Shown in pieces: positions 9,076 to 16,995 of a DNA stretch of 64,000 nucleotides (position 1 is the stretch's first letter; each line of letters opens with the position of its first letter). The notes under the pieces were generated by a model, which had not been told where the DNA came from, searched no databases, and worked only from the letters and a program-made list of their open reading frames with translations. This stretch comes from [Clostridium] asparagiforme DSM 15981 (GTDB lineage Bacteria > Bacillota > Clostridia > Lachnospirales > Lachnospiraceae). The position numbers were made by a program, and so were the translations under genes. Location: assembly GCA_025149125.1 (NCBI GenBank), contig CP102272.1, positions 4,092,001 to 4,156,000 on the forward strand, written 5' to 3'.

Positions 9076-9302
9076 AACTGCGCCACCTCCTCCACACAGA
9101 TTCCCTCCGAAAGCTTTCTCCCCATTGCCAGGCGGGTTCCCCGCACCTTGACGATCACGCTTCCGCTGCCCTTTTTATTCAAAATCAGCACCGGAGTTCC
9201 CTCGTTGACGCCCAGCGCTTCCAGGCGTCTGGTGATGGCTTCATCCACCAGTACGTCCTCCACGAGGTAGCTCCTGCCGATTTCACACTCACATAATTTC
9301 AT
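9072..9302 (-). CDS. feoA: FeoA domain protein
   Basis: A 76-residue SH3-like protein from the ATG at 9302 (MKLCECEIG); an in-frame ATG at 9317 adds five residues and is less like the family. The middle VDEAITRRLEALGVNEGTPVLIL and the end VRGTRLAMGRKLSEGI match FeoA. It is needed for FeoB-mediated ferrous iron uptake and is coupled to feoB by an ATGA overlap. Confidence 0.93.
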   Translation of the reverse strand: MKLCECEIGRSYLVEDVLVDEAITRRLEALGVNEGTPVLILNKKGSGSVIVKVRGTRLAMGRKLSEGICVEEVAQL

Positions 9303-9344
9303 CACAATCCCATCCATTCCGTCCGATTTACCGCCTGCGCGGCC

Positions 9345-9366
9345 GGAGTTTGTCTCGACAAACTCC
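9345..9366. promoter_or_regulatory. 22-nt palindrome in the feoAB leader
   Basis: Two perfect 10-nt arms (9345-9354 and 9357-9366) flank the dinucleotide TC. The palindrome lies between the predicted transcription start and the feoA start codon. It could be a repressor site or a leader hairpin. Confidence 0.5.
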
Positions 9367-9379
9367 TTAGACGTTTCCT

Positions 9380-9408
9380 ATTTTAGATTAGTTGAGATTA
9401 ATTGTCAA
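9380..9408 (-). promoter_or_regulatory. feoAB promoter with an iron-box-like spacer
   Basis: On the minus strand TTGACA (9408-9403), a 17-nt spacer and TAAAAT (9385-9380). The spacer and -10 together contain CTAATCTAA, an 8-of-9 match to one half of the DtxR/IdeR consensus (CTAACCTAA). The other half is weak. Iron-dependent repression of feo is well known; the specific regulator is inferred. Confidence 0.6.
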
Positions 9409-9478
9409 CAGGATTCCGGTGGTTTCGGCGGCGTTTGCTCTTTTATTTCCCGCGCCGCGCCGGAATGGCAGGAACGGG

Positions 9479-10234
9479 CTACACAAACCGAAGGCCCGCG
9501 CCGTTCCCCAGCACCCGGTCCAGGCTTCCGCAGGCCGAGTACGGGGTGTAGGCCCCGGTCACGGCTCCCGCTGCATAGCTGCTGATATCCAGCGTAACGG
9601 AGATTCCATCGCCGCTTAAGGAAATGCGGTGCGCGTTGGTGGTGACCTCCGGATCGGAAATGATCCGGGAAATGGTCCGGTCAAAGCCGATTCCAGCCAG
9701 GGCCACGGCTGCGTGAACATTTACATTTCTTGGAAAATGTGTGCATGCCTCCCGGGTGGGCCCCTCATAGACCACAGACCTGCAGTTATCCTGACGCCCC
9801 AGGCTCGCAGGGCTTTTAACCGTCTCAACCGTCACCCGGCGCCAGACCGGCCCTCCGTCGAAAATGCCGTCCAGCCCCAGGATCGCCCCATGGGGGATAA
9901 AAATTGTTCTTCCATAGGTCCTGCACAGCGCTTTCGCCCGCCGCTCAAAGTCCGGATCCCCAAATGCGGTCACGGAGAACATCATCAGATCGCAGTGAGC
10001 CAGAATCAGCTCAAGATTTTCCGACAACACCCGGGCGGTTGCGCACTCTACGATCAGATCCGCCCCCGCAAAAGCCGCCTCGTCCGCCTTCGCGAGCACG
10101 GGGCATTGCACCCCGATATCGTTTGTAAATCCTGGATCCTGAATAAATTCCACCGCCGTTTCCTCCCGCTCTGCGATGTGGCGCACAAGGGCTTTACCGA
10201 TTTTTCCGCAGCCCAAAAATCCGATTCGTCTCAT
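9479..10234 (-). CDS. nadX: Aspartate dehydrogenase, NadX family
   Basis: About 251 residues from ATG 10234, 7 nt after AGGAGGAG; the ORF extends five codons further upstream without a better site. The Rossmann N-terminus reads IGFLGCGKIGKAL. The dehydrogenase domain keeps the NVNVHAAVALAG helix with the conserved His, and the GAILGLDGIFDG loop. It should convert L-aspartate and NAD(P)+ to iminoaspartate/oxaloacetate, either for NAD synthesis or aspartate catabolism. Its upstream neighbour is an aminotransferase 11 nt away, so the pair probably acts on one amino acid; without nadA nearby, catabolism is as likely as NAD synthesis. Confidence 0.85.
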   Translation of the reverse strand: MRRIGFLGCGKIGKALVRHIAEREETAVEFIQDPGFTNDIGVQCPVLAKADEAAFAGADLIVECATARVLSENLELILAHCDLMMFSVTAFGDPDFERRAKALCRTYGRTIFIPHGAILGLDGIFDGGPVWRRVTVETVKSPASLGRQDNCRSVVYEGPTREACTHFPRNVNVHAAVALAGIGFDRTISRIISDPEVTTNAHRISLSGDGISVTLDISSYAAGAVTGAYTPYSACGSLDRVLGNGAGLRFV

Positions 10235-10245
10235 ATTTCTCCTCC

Positions 10246-11460
10246 TCACGACCTGCGATAGCGCTCCATCACCGTCAAAAGACGGTCTGCTGCGGCAAGA
10301 GCCGCCGTCTTATCCTGCGAAAAATTGATGCGGAAGCTGTCCGTAAATCCGGGGCCGAACTCTGTTCCCGGCGTCACCGTCACATCCGCCAGGCGGCGCA
10401 CAATTTTTACGAACTCCCCGATGGAAACATCCAGCGGCGGCAGCTGCACGAACAGGTAACTGCCCGCATCCGCAGGCCGCACCCGTACGCCCGGCACCGC
10501 CCGGAACGTTTCCACCAGCGCATCCCGGATCGCCTGATGTTCCAGAATCCGCCGTTCCATAAAGCCCTCCGGCTCCGCAAACCATACCTTAAGCACTGCC
10601 TGACAGTATCCGGCGGCCCGCAGGGAAACGATGGCCTGCAGCTTTTCCATCCGCGCGATCACAGCCTCGGACCCGAAGGCTGCGCCCAGCCGGTATCCGC
10701 TTAAGGACTCGGTCTTTGAAGGTCCGATGATCGTGACCATCTCCTCCGGCCCCTCCTCCAAAGCGCACAGATGGGTGTAGCCCCTCCCGTCGAAGAGCTG
10801 CCGGGAATACAGTTCATCCACGATCAGGGACACGCCGTAGGTCCTGGCCAACGCTGCGATCTGCCGGATCTCCCGGTCCGAGTAGACCGCGCCGGTGGGA
10901 TTATTGGGGTTGGAGAACAAAAACAGTTTCACGCCGCTGCGAAAGACCTCCTCCAGCTCCCTCAAATCCAGGCCCGACTCATGTTCCGCCTCAAAATAGC
11001 GCATCTGCACGGGAACGATGGTACACTCAAAGAATTCCGCCAGCTTGCGGTTTGCAAAATAATCCGGTTCCACGATCGCCACCCGGGCCCCCCGGGCCGC
11101 CATGGCTCCCATGGCCAGAAACAGCGCTCCCTGAGTTCCCGGCGTCAGGATCACGTTCTTTGCCGGATCGATTTTCGCTCCGGTAAACGCGGAGAGCTTC
11201 TCCGCCACATCCACGCGGATGGAGGCGCTGCCGCGGTACTCCGTGTAAGCCTGTCTCCCGCCTTCCAGGTACCCTGCGTCAAAGGCTTCCTTGCTCCCCG
11301 GAAGCGGCTCAAAGGCATCCACATCCCCGTGGGAGAAATCCACCGGCGTCCCCGGCAGCCTGCACCCCCTCAAATCCAGTATTGTCTCCCCTTGCAGCTT
11401 CTCCTGGCCCGGGGCGCTGTCCACCCCAAGCTTCGCAAATTTCTCAGTCAGCAAATCCAT
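10246..11460 (-). CDS. PLP-dependent class I/II aminotransferase
   Basis: About 404 residues from ATG 11460 (MDLLTEKF). The 43 upstream ORF residues are low in similarity and overlap the intergenic control region. Fold type I features: NVILTPGTQGALFLAMGA, the SNPNNPTGAVY motif, the IVDELYS segment with the Asp that binds the pyridine nitrogen, and GPSKTESLSGYRLG with the Schiff-base Lys. The resemblance is to aspartate/aromatic aminotransferases; the exact substrate is unclear. It lies upstream of nadX on the same strand and divergent from a LysR gene. Confidence 0.85.
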   Translation of the reverse strand: MDLLTEKFAKLGVDSAPGQEKLQGETILDLRGCRLPGTPVDFSHGDVDAFEPLPGSKEAFDAGYLEGGRQAYTEYRGSASIRVDVAEKLSAFTGAKIDPAKNVILTPGTQGALFLAMGAMAARGARVAIVEPDYFANRKLAEFFECTIVPVQMRYFEAEHESGLDLRELEEVFRSGVKLFLFSNPNNPTGAVYSDREIRQIAALARTYGVSLIVDELYSRQLFDGRGYTHLCALEEGPEEMVTIIGPSKTESLSGYRLGAAFGSEAVIARMEKLQAIVSLRAAGYCQAVLKVWFAEPEGFMERRILEHQAIRDALVETFRAVPGVRVRPADAGSYLFVQLPPLDVSIGEFVKIVRRLADVTVTPGTEFGPGFTDSFRINFSQDKTAALAAADRLLTVMERYRRS

Positions 11461-11541
11461 TCCCTGTACCATCCTCTCCTGTTTTGTGAAGTTCTGATTC
11501 CTGCCGGCTGCCCCCAGGCTGACGGCAAGCGGCGTATCTCC

Positions 11542-11570
11542 TTGATTATACCAGTCTTTCATCTTATAAT
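11542..11570 (+). promoter_or_regulatory. Promoter of the second lysR gene
   Basis: TTGATT at 11542-11547, a 17-nt spacer and a consensus TATAAT at 11565-11570, about 50 nt before the start codon. Confidence 0.65.
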
Positions 11571-11622
11571 AAAATACATATATGAACATAAGAGATATTT
11601 ATTTAATTTATAGGAGACGCCC

Positions 11623-12570
11623 ATGAAACAAGAAATGAGGTACATATACGAGGTTTATCAGGAGAAAAGCTTCTCCCAGGCCGCCAAAAACCTGTTCATC
11701 TCCCAACCTGCTTTAAGCAGCTCCATCCGCAAAGCGGAGCGGGGAATCGGCTTTGAAATATTTGACCGGAACACGCTTCCCATCCGCCTGACGGAGGCCG
11801 GAAAACTGTACATCGATGCGATCGAAAAAATCATGGCTGTGGAACGGGAGCTGGAATACCGCCTGAGCGAGATGGCCAGCCTGAACTCCGGGCGCGTGGT
11901 GGTGGCGGGCGCCAATTTTTTCTCCGCCTGCATGCTTCCGCCGGTGATCCACACATTCGTGTCCCGCTATCCCGGCGTTGATCTGGAGTTAGTAGAATCG
12001 GACTCCATGGCATTGTATGAGGAAGCTTTAAAGGACAATATCGACCTGATCTTTGATGCGGGAGCGTACGATGCCTCCCTGTTCGCCTCGGAAACGCTGT
12101 GCGAGGAACACATTCTCTTAGCCGTCCCCTCGGACAACCCGCTAAACCGCCGGTTTGCCGAAAATTCTCTGACCCGGGAAGAGGTTTTGGCCGGCCGGCA
12201 CCTTTGCAGAGATACCGGAAGCGCGGATCTTTCCGCCTTTTCCGGCGAAGCCTTTCTCCTGCTGAAACGCGGGCACGACATGCACCGCCGCAGCCTGGAC
12301 ATCTGCCGCCGCGCCGGTTTCATCCCCCGCACCTCCCTGTACTTAAACCAGCTTTCCACTGTCGCAAACATGGCCTGCCAGGGGCTTGGCTGCTGTTTTC
12401 TCACCGACTCCGTCATCCGCCTGCTACTGACCGGCGGCTCCCCCTTAGTCTATTACCCGGTGCGCGATCCCTCCGCCGGGCGGGATATTTTCATCGCCCA
12501 TCCCCGAAAAAAGCAGATGACAAAGGCGATGGAAATGTTTATAAGGATCGCCCGGGAAACCTTCGTTTAA
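11623..12570 (+). CDS. LysR-family transcriptional regulator, divergent from the aminotransferase-nadX pair
   Basis: 315 residues. N-terminal HTH: IYEVYQEKSFSQAAKNLF and SQPALSSSIRKAERGIG, with the typical FDRNTLPIRLTEAGK continuation. The C-terminal substrate domain is full length. The ATG follows TAGGAGA by 6 nt. The divergent layout (162 nt gap) makes the aminotransferase/aspartate dehydrogenase operon its likely target. Confidence 0.9.
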   Translation: MKQEMRYIYEVYQEKSFSQAAKNLFISQPALSSSIRKAERGIGFEIFDRNTLPIRLTEAGKLYIDAIEKIMAVERELEYRLSEMASLNSGRVVVAGANFFSACMLPPVIHTFVSRYPGVDLELVESDSMALYEEALKDNIDLIFDAGAYDASLFASETLCEEHILLAVPSDNPLNRRFAENSLTREEVLAGRHLCRDTGSADLSAFSGEAFLLLKRGHDMHRRSLDICRRAGFIPRTSLYLNQLSTVANMACQGLGCCFLTDSVIRLLLTGGSPLVYYPVRDPSAGRDIFIAHPRKKQMTKAMEMFIRIARETFV

Positions 12571-12589
12571 GTTGTGGGCCGGACAGCCC

Positions 12590-12630
12590 GCAATCGCCCG
12601 CCGGCTGCACCGGCGGCCCGTTGCATTCAG
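12590..12630 (-). repeat. Dispersed GC-rich 3'-end repeat, copy A
   Basis: Read on the minus strand it begins CTGAATGCAACGGGCCGCC and ends with GGGCGATTGC. It follows the T run of the terminator of the cell-wall-binding gene. Other copies: 33405-33444, 33375-33403 (partial), 36937-36976, 50024-50063, 63181-63219. Confidence 0.75.
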
Positions 12631-12631
12631 T

Positions 12632-12669
12632 AAAAAAGCCAGGCTCCCCGGACCGGCCGGGAAGCCTGG
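12632..12669 (-). terminator. Terminator of the cell-wall-binding repeat gene
   Basis: On the minus strand a GC-rich hairpin (CCAGGCT... paired with ...AGCCTGG) is followed by six T. It lies about 60 nt after the stop codon. Confidence 0.8.
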
Positions 12670-12730
12670 AACTTCAACTGTTATTTTATTCTGCTGCCGT
12701 CACGCCGCGCGGTCCATTTCTCAAATCCAA

Positions 12731-13786
12731 TCAATAGATTCTGGCGCCGCTGCCGTCCACATAGTGACCGTCCGGGGTTTGGGCATTCGCATACATCGCG
12801 CCGCTTGATCCCAGATAATACCATCTGCCGCCAATGTACTGCCAGCCGGTCTGCATCTCTCCGCTGCCGTTCATATAGTACCAGGATCCGTTAACCATCT
12901 GCCATCCGGTCGTCATCGCGCCGCTGGGAGCCAGGTAATACCACTCGTCGTCCAACTGCTTCCACCCGGAGGCCATATAGCCGGAGCGCTCAAAATAATA
13001 CCAGGCTCCGCCGATCTGCTTCCAGCACTCCGCCGGATAACCGCCTCCGTCATAGGCATACCACCAGCCGTTCTGGTCGCTCACCCATCTGCCGCTGCCG
13101 GTTCTCCAGGTGTCTTCCTCATCCACATCGTAATCCGGGGAATCCTCCGACCACTCGCCGACCCGGTTGTTGTAATCGGAAATCGCACGCACACGGAACA
13201 CGTAGGTACCTTCCTTGTTGAAATAGCCGCCAAAATTGTAGGAGGTGGCGGTTGTCTCCACCGTGGTCACCGTCTTGTCGTCGCGTACCAGCCGCACCTC
13301 ATAGCTCTTCGCCCCATCCAGGGAATCCCAGTATGCAGTGGTTCCGCTCCACTCCAGGTTCTCCGCCCCGCTCAGCTTTCCGGTGATCCGTTTCAGGGTG
13401 ATCGTCACTTCCATATAACTGTCGTCATATATTCTGGCATTGTCAAATTCAGCTCCGCTGCCGGACACATCAAAATGGCTCTTGCTTTTGTAGGCGAAAC
13501 GGTATCCGTCCCTGGCCGACAGCTCTACTTTGATCGTGGGTTCATCCCCTACGCTCCAGGTATCCGTATCGTTGGTGTACTCCGCGTAATCTACCCGGAA
13601 CTGACTGCTGTCTGTCTTTACATAGACATTTCCAATATCATCGCCGCTCTTCGGCTCTCTGTCATAGCTGACAGACAGTTTCACCTTGTCGATCTTCGTG
13701 TCCTCTGCCAACGCCGTAAATGCAGTTCCCACCGCCATTACAGCCGCCAATGCGAATATCAGACAATTTCTTCTCTTTTGCCTCAT
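12731..13786 (-). CDS. Secreted cell-wall-binding repeat protein
   Basis: About 351 residues from ATG 13786 (MRQKRRN), 7 nt after GGAGGG. A signal peptide ends near ALAED. Residues ~30-130 form a beta-rich domain; residues ~140-215 look like a fibronectin-type-III domain (WSGTTAYWDSLDGAKSYEVR, VFRVRAISDYN). The last ~125 residues are five to six tandem CW_binding_1 repeats of about 20 residues with the pattern GxWYYfxxsGxMxtGWkqi. Such repeats hold proteins to choline or teichoic acids on the cell surface. No catalytic domain is visible, so it is probably an adhesin-like or structural surface protein. Confidence 0.85.
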   Translation of the reverse strand: MRQKRRNCLIFALAAVMAVGTAFTALAEDTKIDKVKLSVSYDREPKSGDDIGNVYVKTDSSQFRVDYAEYTNDTDTWSVGDEPTIKVELSARDGYRFAYKSKSHFDVSGSGAEFDNARIYDDSYMEVTITLKRITGKLSGAENLEWSGTTAYWDSLDGAKSYEVRLVRDDKTVTTVETTATSYNFGGYFNKEGTYVFRVRAISDYNNRVGEWSEDSPDYDVDEEDTWRTGSGRWVSDQNGWWYAYDGGGYPAECWKQIGGAWYYFERSGYMASGWKQLDDEWYYLAPSGAMTTGWQMVNGSWYYMNGSGEMQTGWQYIGGRWYYLGSSGAMYANAQTPDGHYVDGSGARIY

Positions 13787-13937
13787 TTTTGTTCCCTCCT
13801 CCATTTGTTGTTAATTAAGGCGAAAAATTTGCACTCTTTTTCTATATTCATTATATAAAATGAATTACAAATATACAATTTCATCCATCTTACAACAATA
13901 TTAATATTTCATGACAAAGGAGGTACATTTTGTCAAT

Positions 13938-15920
13938 TTATTCGAAATCCTGAAGCATTTTTTTAACTTCCAGCATCCGGTCACGCAATTTGGCCGCCTG
14001 CTCGAAGTTCAGCTCCACCGCAGCCTGGCGCATCTTCTTCTCCAGCTCCTTGGCCAGCTTCTTAAGCTCCTTCTCATCCATGGACTCCGGATCTTTCTTA
14101 AACCGGTCGTCGCTGTCCGTCACCGCCTTGGAGATGGCGATCAGGTCCCTGACCGCTTTCTTGATGGTGGTGGGAGTGATTCCGTGGACTTCGTTGTACT
14201 CCTGCTGGATCTTGCGCCGCCTGTTGGTCTCCTCGATGGCTACCCGCATGGAATCGGTAATCTTGTCCGCGTACATGATCACATGGCCCTCGGAATTTCG
14301 GGCCGCCCGGCCTACCGTCTGAATCAGGGAGGTCTCAGACCGCAAAAATCCTTCCTTATCCGCATCCAAAATCGCCACCAGCGTGATCTCCGGAATGTCA
14401 AGGCCCTCACGCAGCAGGTTGATTCCCACCAGCACGTCGAACACGTCCATTCGCATGTCCCGGATGATCTCGGCCCGCTCCAGGGTGTCGATGTCCGAGT
14501 GCAGGTATTTCACCCGGATGCCCACATCCCGCATATAGTCCGTCAAGTCCTCGGCCATACGCTTGGTCAGGGTGGTAATTAACACCTTGTGGCGGCCTGC
14601 CACCTCCCGGTTCACCTCGCTCACCAGGTCGTCGATCTGTCCCTCCACCGGGCGCACGGAAATCTCCGGGTCCAGCAGACCGGTGGGCCGGATAATCTGT
14701 TCCACCCGCAGCAGTTCGTGGTCACGCTCATAGACATTCGGCGTGGCGGACACGAACATCATCTGATCGATCTTGCTCTCAAATTCCGAGAAATTGAGCG
14801 GGCGGTTGTCCAAAGCCGAAGGCAGGCGGAATCCGAATTCCACCAGCGTGCTCTTGCGCGAGCGGTCGCCCGCGTACATGCCGCGGACCTGGGGCAGGGT
14901 GATGTGGGACTCGTCCACGATGATCAGAAAATCCTCCGGGAAATAGTCGATCAGCGTACACGGCGGCTCTCCCGGCGCGCTGCCGGTCAAATGGCGGGAG
15001 TAGTTTTCGATGCCGGAGCAGAATCCGGTCTCCCGCATCATTTCCACGTCAAAATTGGTCCGCTCCGCGATGCGCTGGGCCTCCAGCAGCTTATCCTCGC
15101 TCTTGAAGAACGCCACCCGCTCCTTCATCTCCGCCAGAATATTCTCCGTGGCCTCCATCATCTTCTCCTTCGGCACCACGTAATGGGAGGCCGGGAAGAT
15201 CGCCACATGGCCCAGCTGCGCCTTCACCTCCATGGTGAGCGTGTCGATGGACGCAATGCGCTCCACCTCGTCGCCGAAGAATTCCACCCGGTACGCCTCC
15301 CCATCGGAGTAGGCCGGATAAATCTCCAGCACGTCCCCCCGCACCCGGAAGGTTCCCCGCTTGAAATCCATCTCATTGCGCTCGTACTGGATGTCGATGA
15401 GCTTGTGGATCACCTCGTCCCGGTCCTTTTCCATGCCGGGCCGCAGCGAAATCACCATGCTCTTGTAATCGATGGGACTTCCCAGCCCATAGATACAGGA
15501 CACCGACGCTACAATAATCACGTCGCTGCGCTCCGACAACGCCGCCGTTGCCGAATGGCGCAGCTTGTCGATCTCGTCGTTGATGGCGGAGTCCTTCTCG
15601 ATGTAGGTGTCGGTGGAAGGGACGTAGGCTTCGGGTTGGTAGTAGTCGTAGTAACTCACAAAATATTCCACTGCGTTCTCAGGAAAAAACTCTTTGAACT
15701 CGGAATAGAGCTGGGCGGCCAGGGTTTTGTTGTGGGCGATGATGAGGGTTGGCTTTTGTAATTGCTGGATTACGTTGGCCATGGTGAACGTCTTACCGGA
15801 GCCGGTAACTCCCAGTAACGTCTCGAATTGGTTGCCTTCCCTGAAGCCCTTTACCAGGGCTTCGATTGCCTGCGGCTGGTCGCCGGTTGGCTGATATTCT
15901 GAGTGTAATTTGAACTCCAT
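13938..15920 (-). CDS. uvrB: UvrABC system protein B
   Basis: 660 residues, full length. Walker A GVTGSGKT (about 39-46), the beta-hairpin [12 protein letters not shown], helicase motifs including DESH and the [16 protein letters not shown] region, and a C-terminal UVR domain ([22 protein letters not shown]) that contacts UvrC. It is the damage-verifying helicase of nucleotide excision repair. AAGGAGG precedes the ATG. uvrA, its usual neighbour, is not upstream here; an AT-rich foreign-looking region is. Confidence 0.98.
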   Translation of the reverse strand: MEFKLHSEYQPTGDQPQAIEALVKGFREGNQFETLLGVTGSGKTFTMANVIQQLQKPTLIIAHNKTLAAQLYSEFKEFFPENAVEYFVSYYDYYQPEAYVPSTDTYIEKDSAINDEIDKLRHSATAALSERSDVIIVASVSCIYGLGSPIDYKSMVISLRPGMEKDRDEVIHKLIDIQYERNEMDFKRGTFRVRGDVLEIYPAYSDGEAYRVEFFGDEVERIASIDTLTMEVKAQLGHVAIFPASHYVVPKEKMMEATENILAEMKERVAFFKSEDKLLEAQRIAERTNFDVEMMRETGFCSGIENYSRHLTGSAPGEPPCTLIDYFPEDFLIIVDESHITLPQVRGMYAGDRSRKSTLVEFGFRLPSALDNRPLNFSEFESKIDQMMFVSATPNVYERDHELLRVEQIIRPTGLLDPEISVRPVEGQIDDLVSEVNREVAGRHKVLITTLTKRMAEDLTDYMRDVGIRVKYLHSDIDTLERAEIIRDMRMDVFDVLVGINLLREGLDIPEITLVAILDADKEGFLRSETSLIQTVGRAARNSEGHVIMYADKITDSMRVAIEETNRRRKIQQEYNEVHGITPTTIKKAVRDLIAISKAVTDSDDRFKKDPESMDEKELKKLAKELEKKMRQAAVELNFEQAAKLRDRMLEVKKMLQDFE

Positions 15921-15964
15921 TTTATATTTTTACCTCCTTAGTGACCGAAAAAAATCTGATTACT

Positions 15965-16014
15965 ATGTCCCCGAACTTCGTAAAAATCTGAAAATCAGAT
16001 ATTCGGACACATAA
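15965..16014. repeat. Nested palindrome upstream of uvrB
   Basis: Outer arms ATGTCC..CGAA and TTCGGACACAT enclose a perfect inner ATCTGA-AAA-TCAGAT (15986-16000). A further ATCTGAT copy stands at about 15954. It may be an operator for uvrB or mark the edge of the AT-rich island. Confidence 0.4.
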
Positions 16015-16036
16015 ATATTAGCATTGGACGGTAAAG

Positions 16037-16366
16037 TTAATTCATCTGTCCTAAATCTTGATGTGTAAGAGTATCTACTTTTAAATCAATTAATACACAG
16101 CACCGAAGTAATCTATTATAGAGAACAAGCTTCACAAAATAATTATCTTCATAAAATGTAAACCTTTTCTGACTCTTTTCAAAAAGAAAACCTTTCTCCA
16201 TTTCCATGAAAAAAGCCTGCAATTCAGCTTTTCCATATTTTGCCCGAACATCTCCTTGCTGTTCATTTTCTATAATTTGTTTTCCTATTAAAAGATTAGT
16301 AATTATTTGCATCAAATTTATCTGTTTAAAGGTATTCAAACGTGCACTATCTACTATCTCGCTTAC
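16037..16366 (-). pseudogene. Remnant of a DUF1016/YhcG-type PD-(D/E)XK nuclease gene
   Basis: The open frame (16366-16037, no good start codon) joins two separate parts of the DUF1016 family. The first part, IGKQIIENEQQGDVRAKYGK, belongs to the N-terminal domain. It is followed at once by FFMEMEKGFLFEKSQKRF, which belongs to the C-terminal nuclease domain, so about 200 residues between them are missing. The frame stops at LTHQDLGQM, before the normal C-terminus. The active-site Asp of the usual iDLvFYN strand is Lys here (FVKLVLYN), while IDLK remains. All signs point to a dead gene, probably once part of a mobile or defence locus. Confidence 0.8.
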
Positions 16367-16914
16367 CTACCCATATAGGCTATCTATATCATGCTCTTCT
16401 ATACATAAGTTTTTTATTCATACAATATCCCACTTTCCATTCAAAACATACACCTGACGTATTCTATTTTTTATCAATCAGTCCTATTTACAAATACAGG
16501 TTACTAAAAATTATATCATAGCGGGAGGTAAAAGTATAGGCACAGCCAATGTTTCACTGTGCCTGTTTTCCGTCATCTCTTATGCAATAGATTCCTCTGC
16601 CAAAGCCGCGATATCCATATCCTCTGTATTTCGGATTTCCTCATCTTTCGGTACCCCTTCGTCAATGAATGGCTTGAGCGCTCAGCTGGGAAAGAAAATC
16701 CGAACAAAGAAAGAGGACTTCGCTCCGAAAGCATTCACGAAACAGGAAGTGGAGCCAAAAACAAAATCCAGATATCAGGGTCTTGAACAGTACCTGTATA
16801 TAAATGAGTGCTTTCTTGCTGGTCTCCAGCAGAATCATCATTTGCTCCATTCCTATCGCCTTTGCTTTAATGAGTAAACGCCGTCGAAAGCGCTATTTTC
16901 TTTCGATAGATACG
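16367..16914. other. AT-rich region without an intact gene
   Basis: About 550 nt of AT-rich sequence. Two short open stretches (16559-16786 and 16665-16877, plus strand) have no ribosome site and no recognisable family. A minus-strand frame at 16681-16580 (LKPFIDEGVPKDEEIR ... ESIA, then stop) has protein-like composition and is followed by a hairpin, so it may be the tail of a decayed gene. Its family is not recognised. Confidence 0.4.
16538..16564. terminator. Hairpin downstream of a possible gene remnant
   Basis: AGGCACAG pairs with CTGTGCCT around an 11-nt loop. TTTT follows on the plus strand and ATACTTTT on the minus strand, so either direction is possible. Confidence 0.5.
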
Positions 16915-16951
16915 AAAAAGGCACCTTTGCCGAAATAAACATTGGTGCCTT
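16915..16951 (-). terminator. Terminator of the SLC13 transporter gene
   Basis: On the minus strand AAGGCACC pairs with GGTGCCTT and is followed by a T run; it lies about 45 nt after the stop codon. Confidence 0.75.
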
Positions 16952-16995
16952 AAAACGCATTACTCAGATAGTTAAAATATTCTGATGACTATGTG

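Noticed and set aside
7354..9270. 638-codon plus-strand ORF opposite feoB
   Set aside because: His- and Gln-rich shadow of the GC-rich feoB codons; feoB itself has every FeoB motif.
12590..12630. CRISPR repeat
   Set aside because: The dispersed repeat copies are kilobases apart, not in an array with spacers; no cas gene is present.
13938..15920. Frameshift or fusion in uvrB
   Set aside because: All motifs and the UVR domain are in one frame at normal length.
16665..16877. 70-residue plus-strand ORF rich in Lys and Gln
   Set aside because: No ribosome site, no recognisable family, inside a decayed AT-rich stretch.
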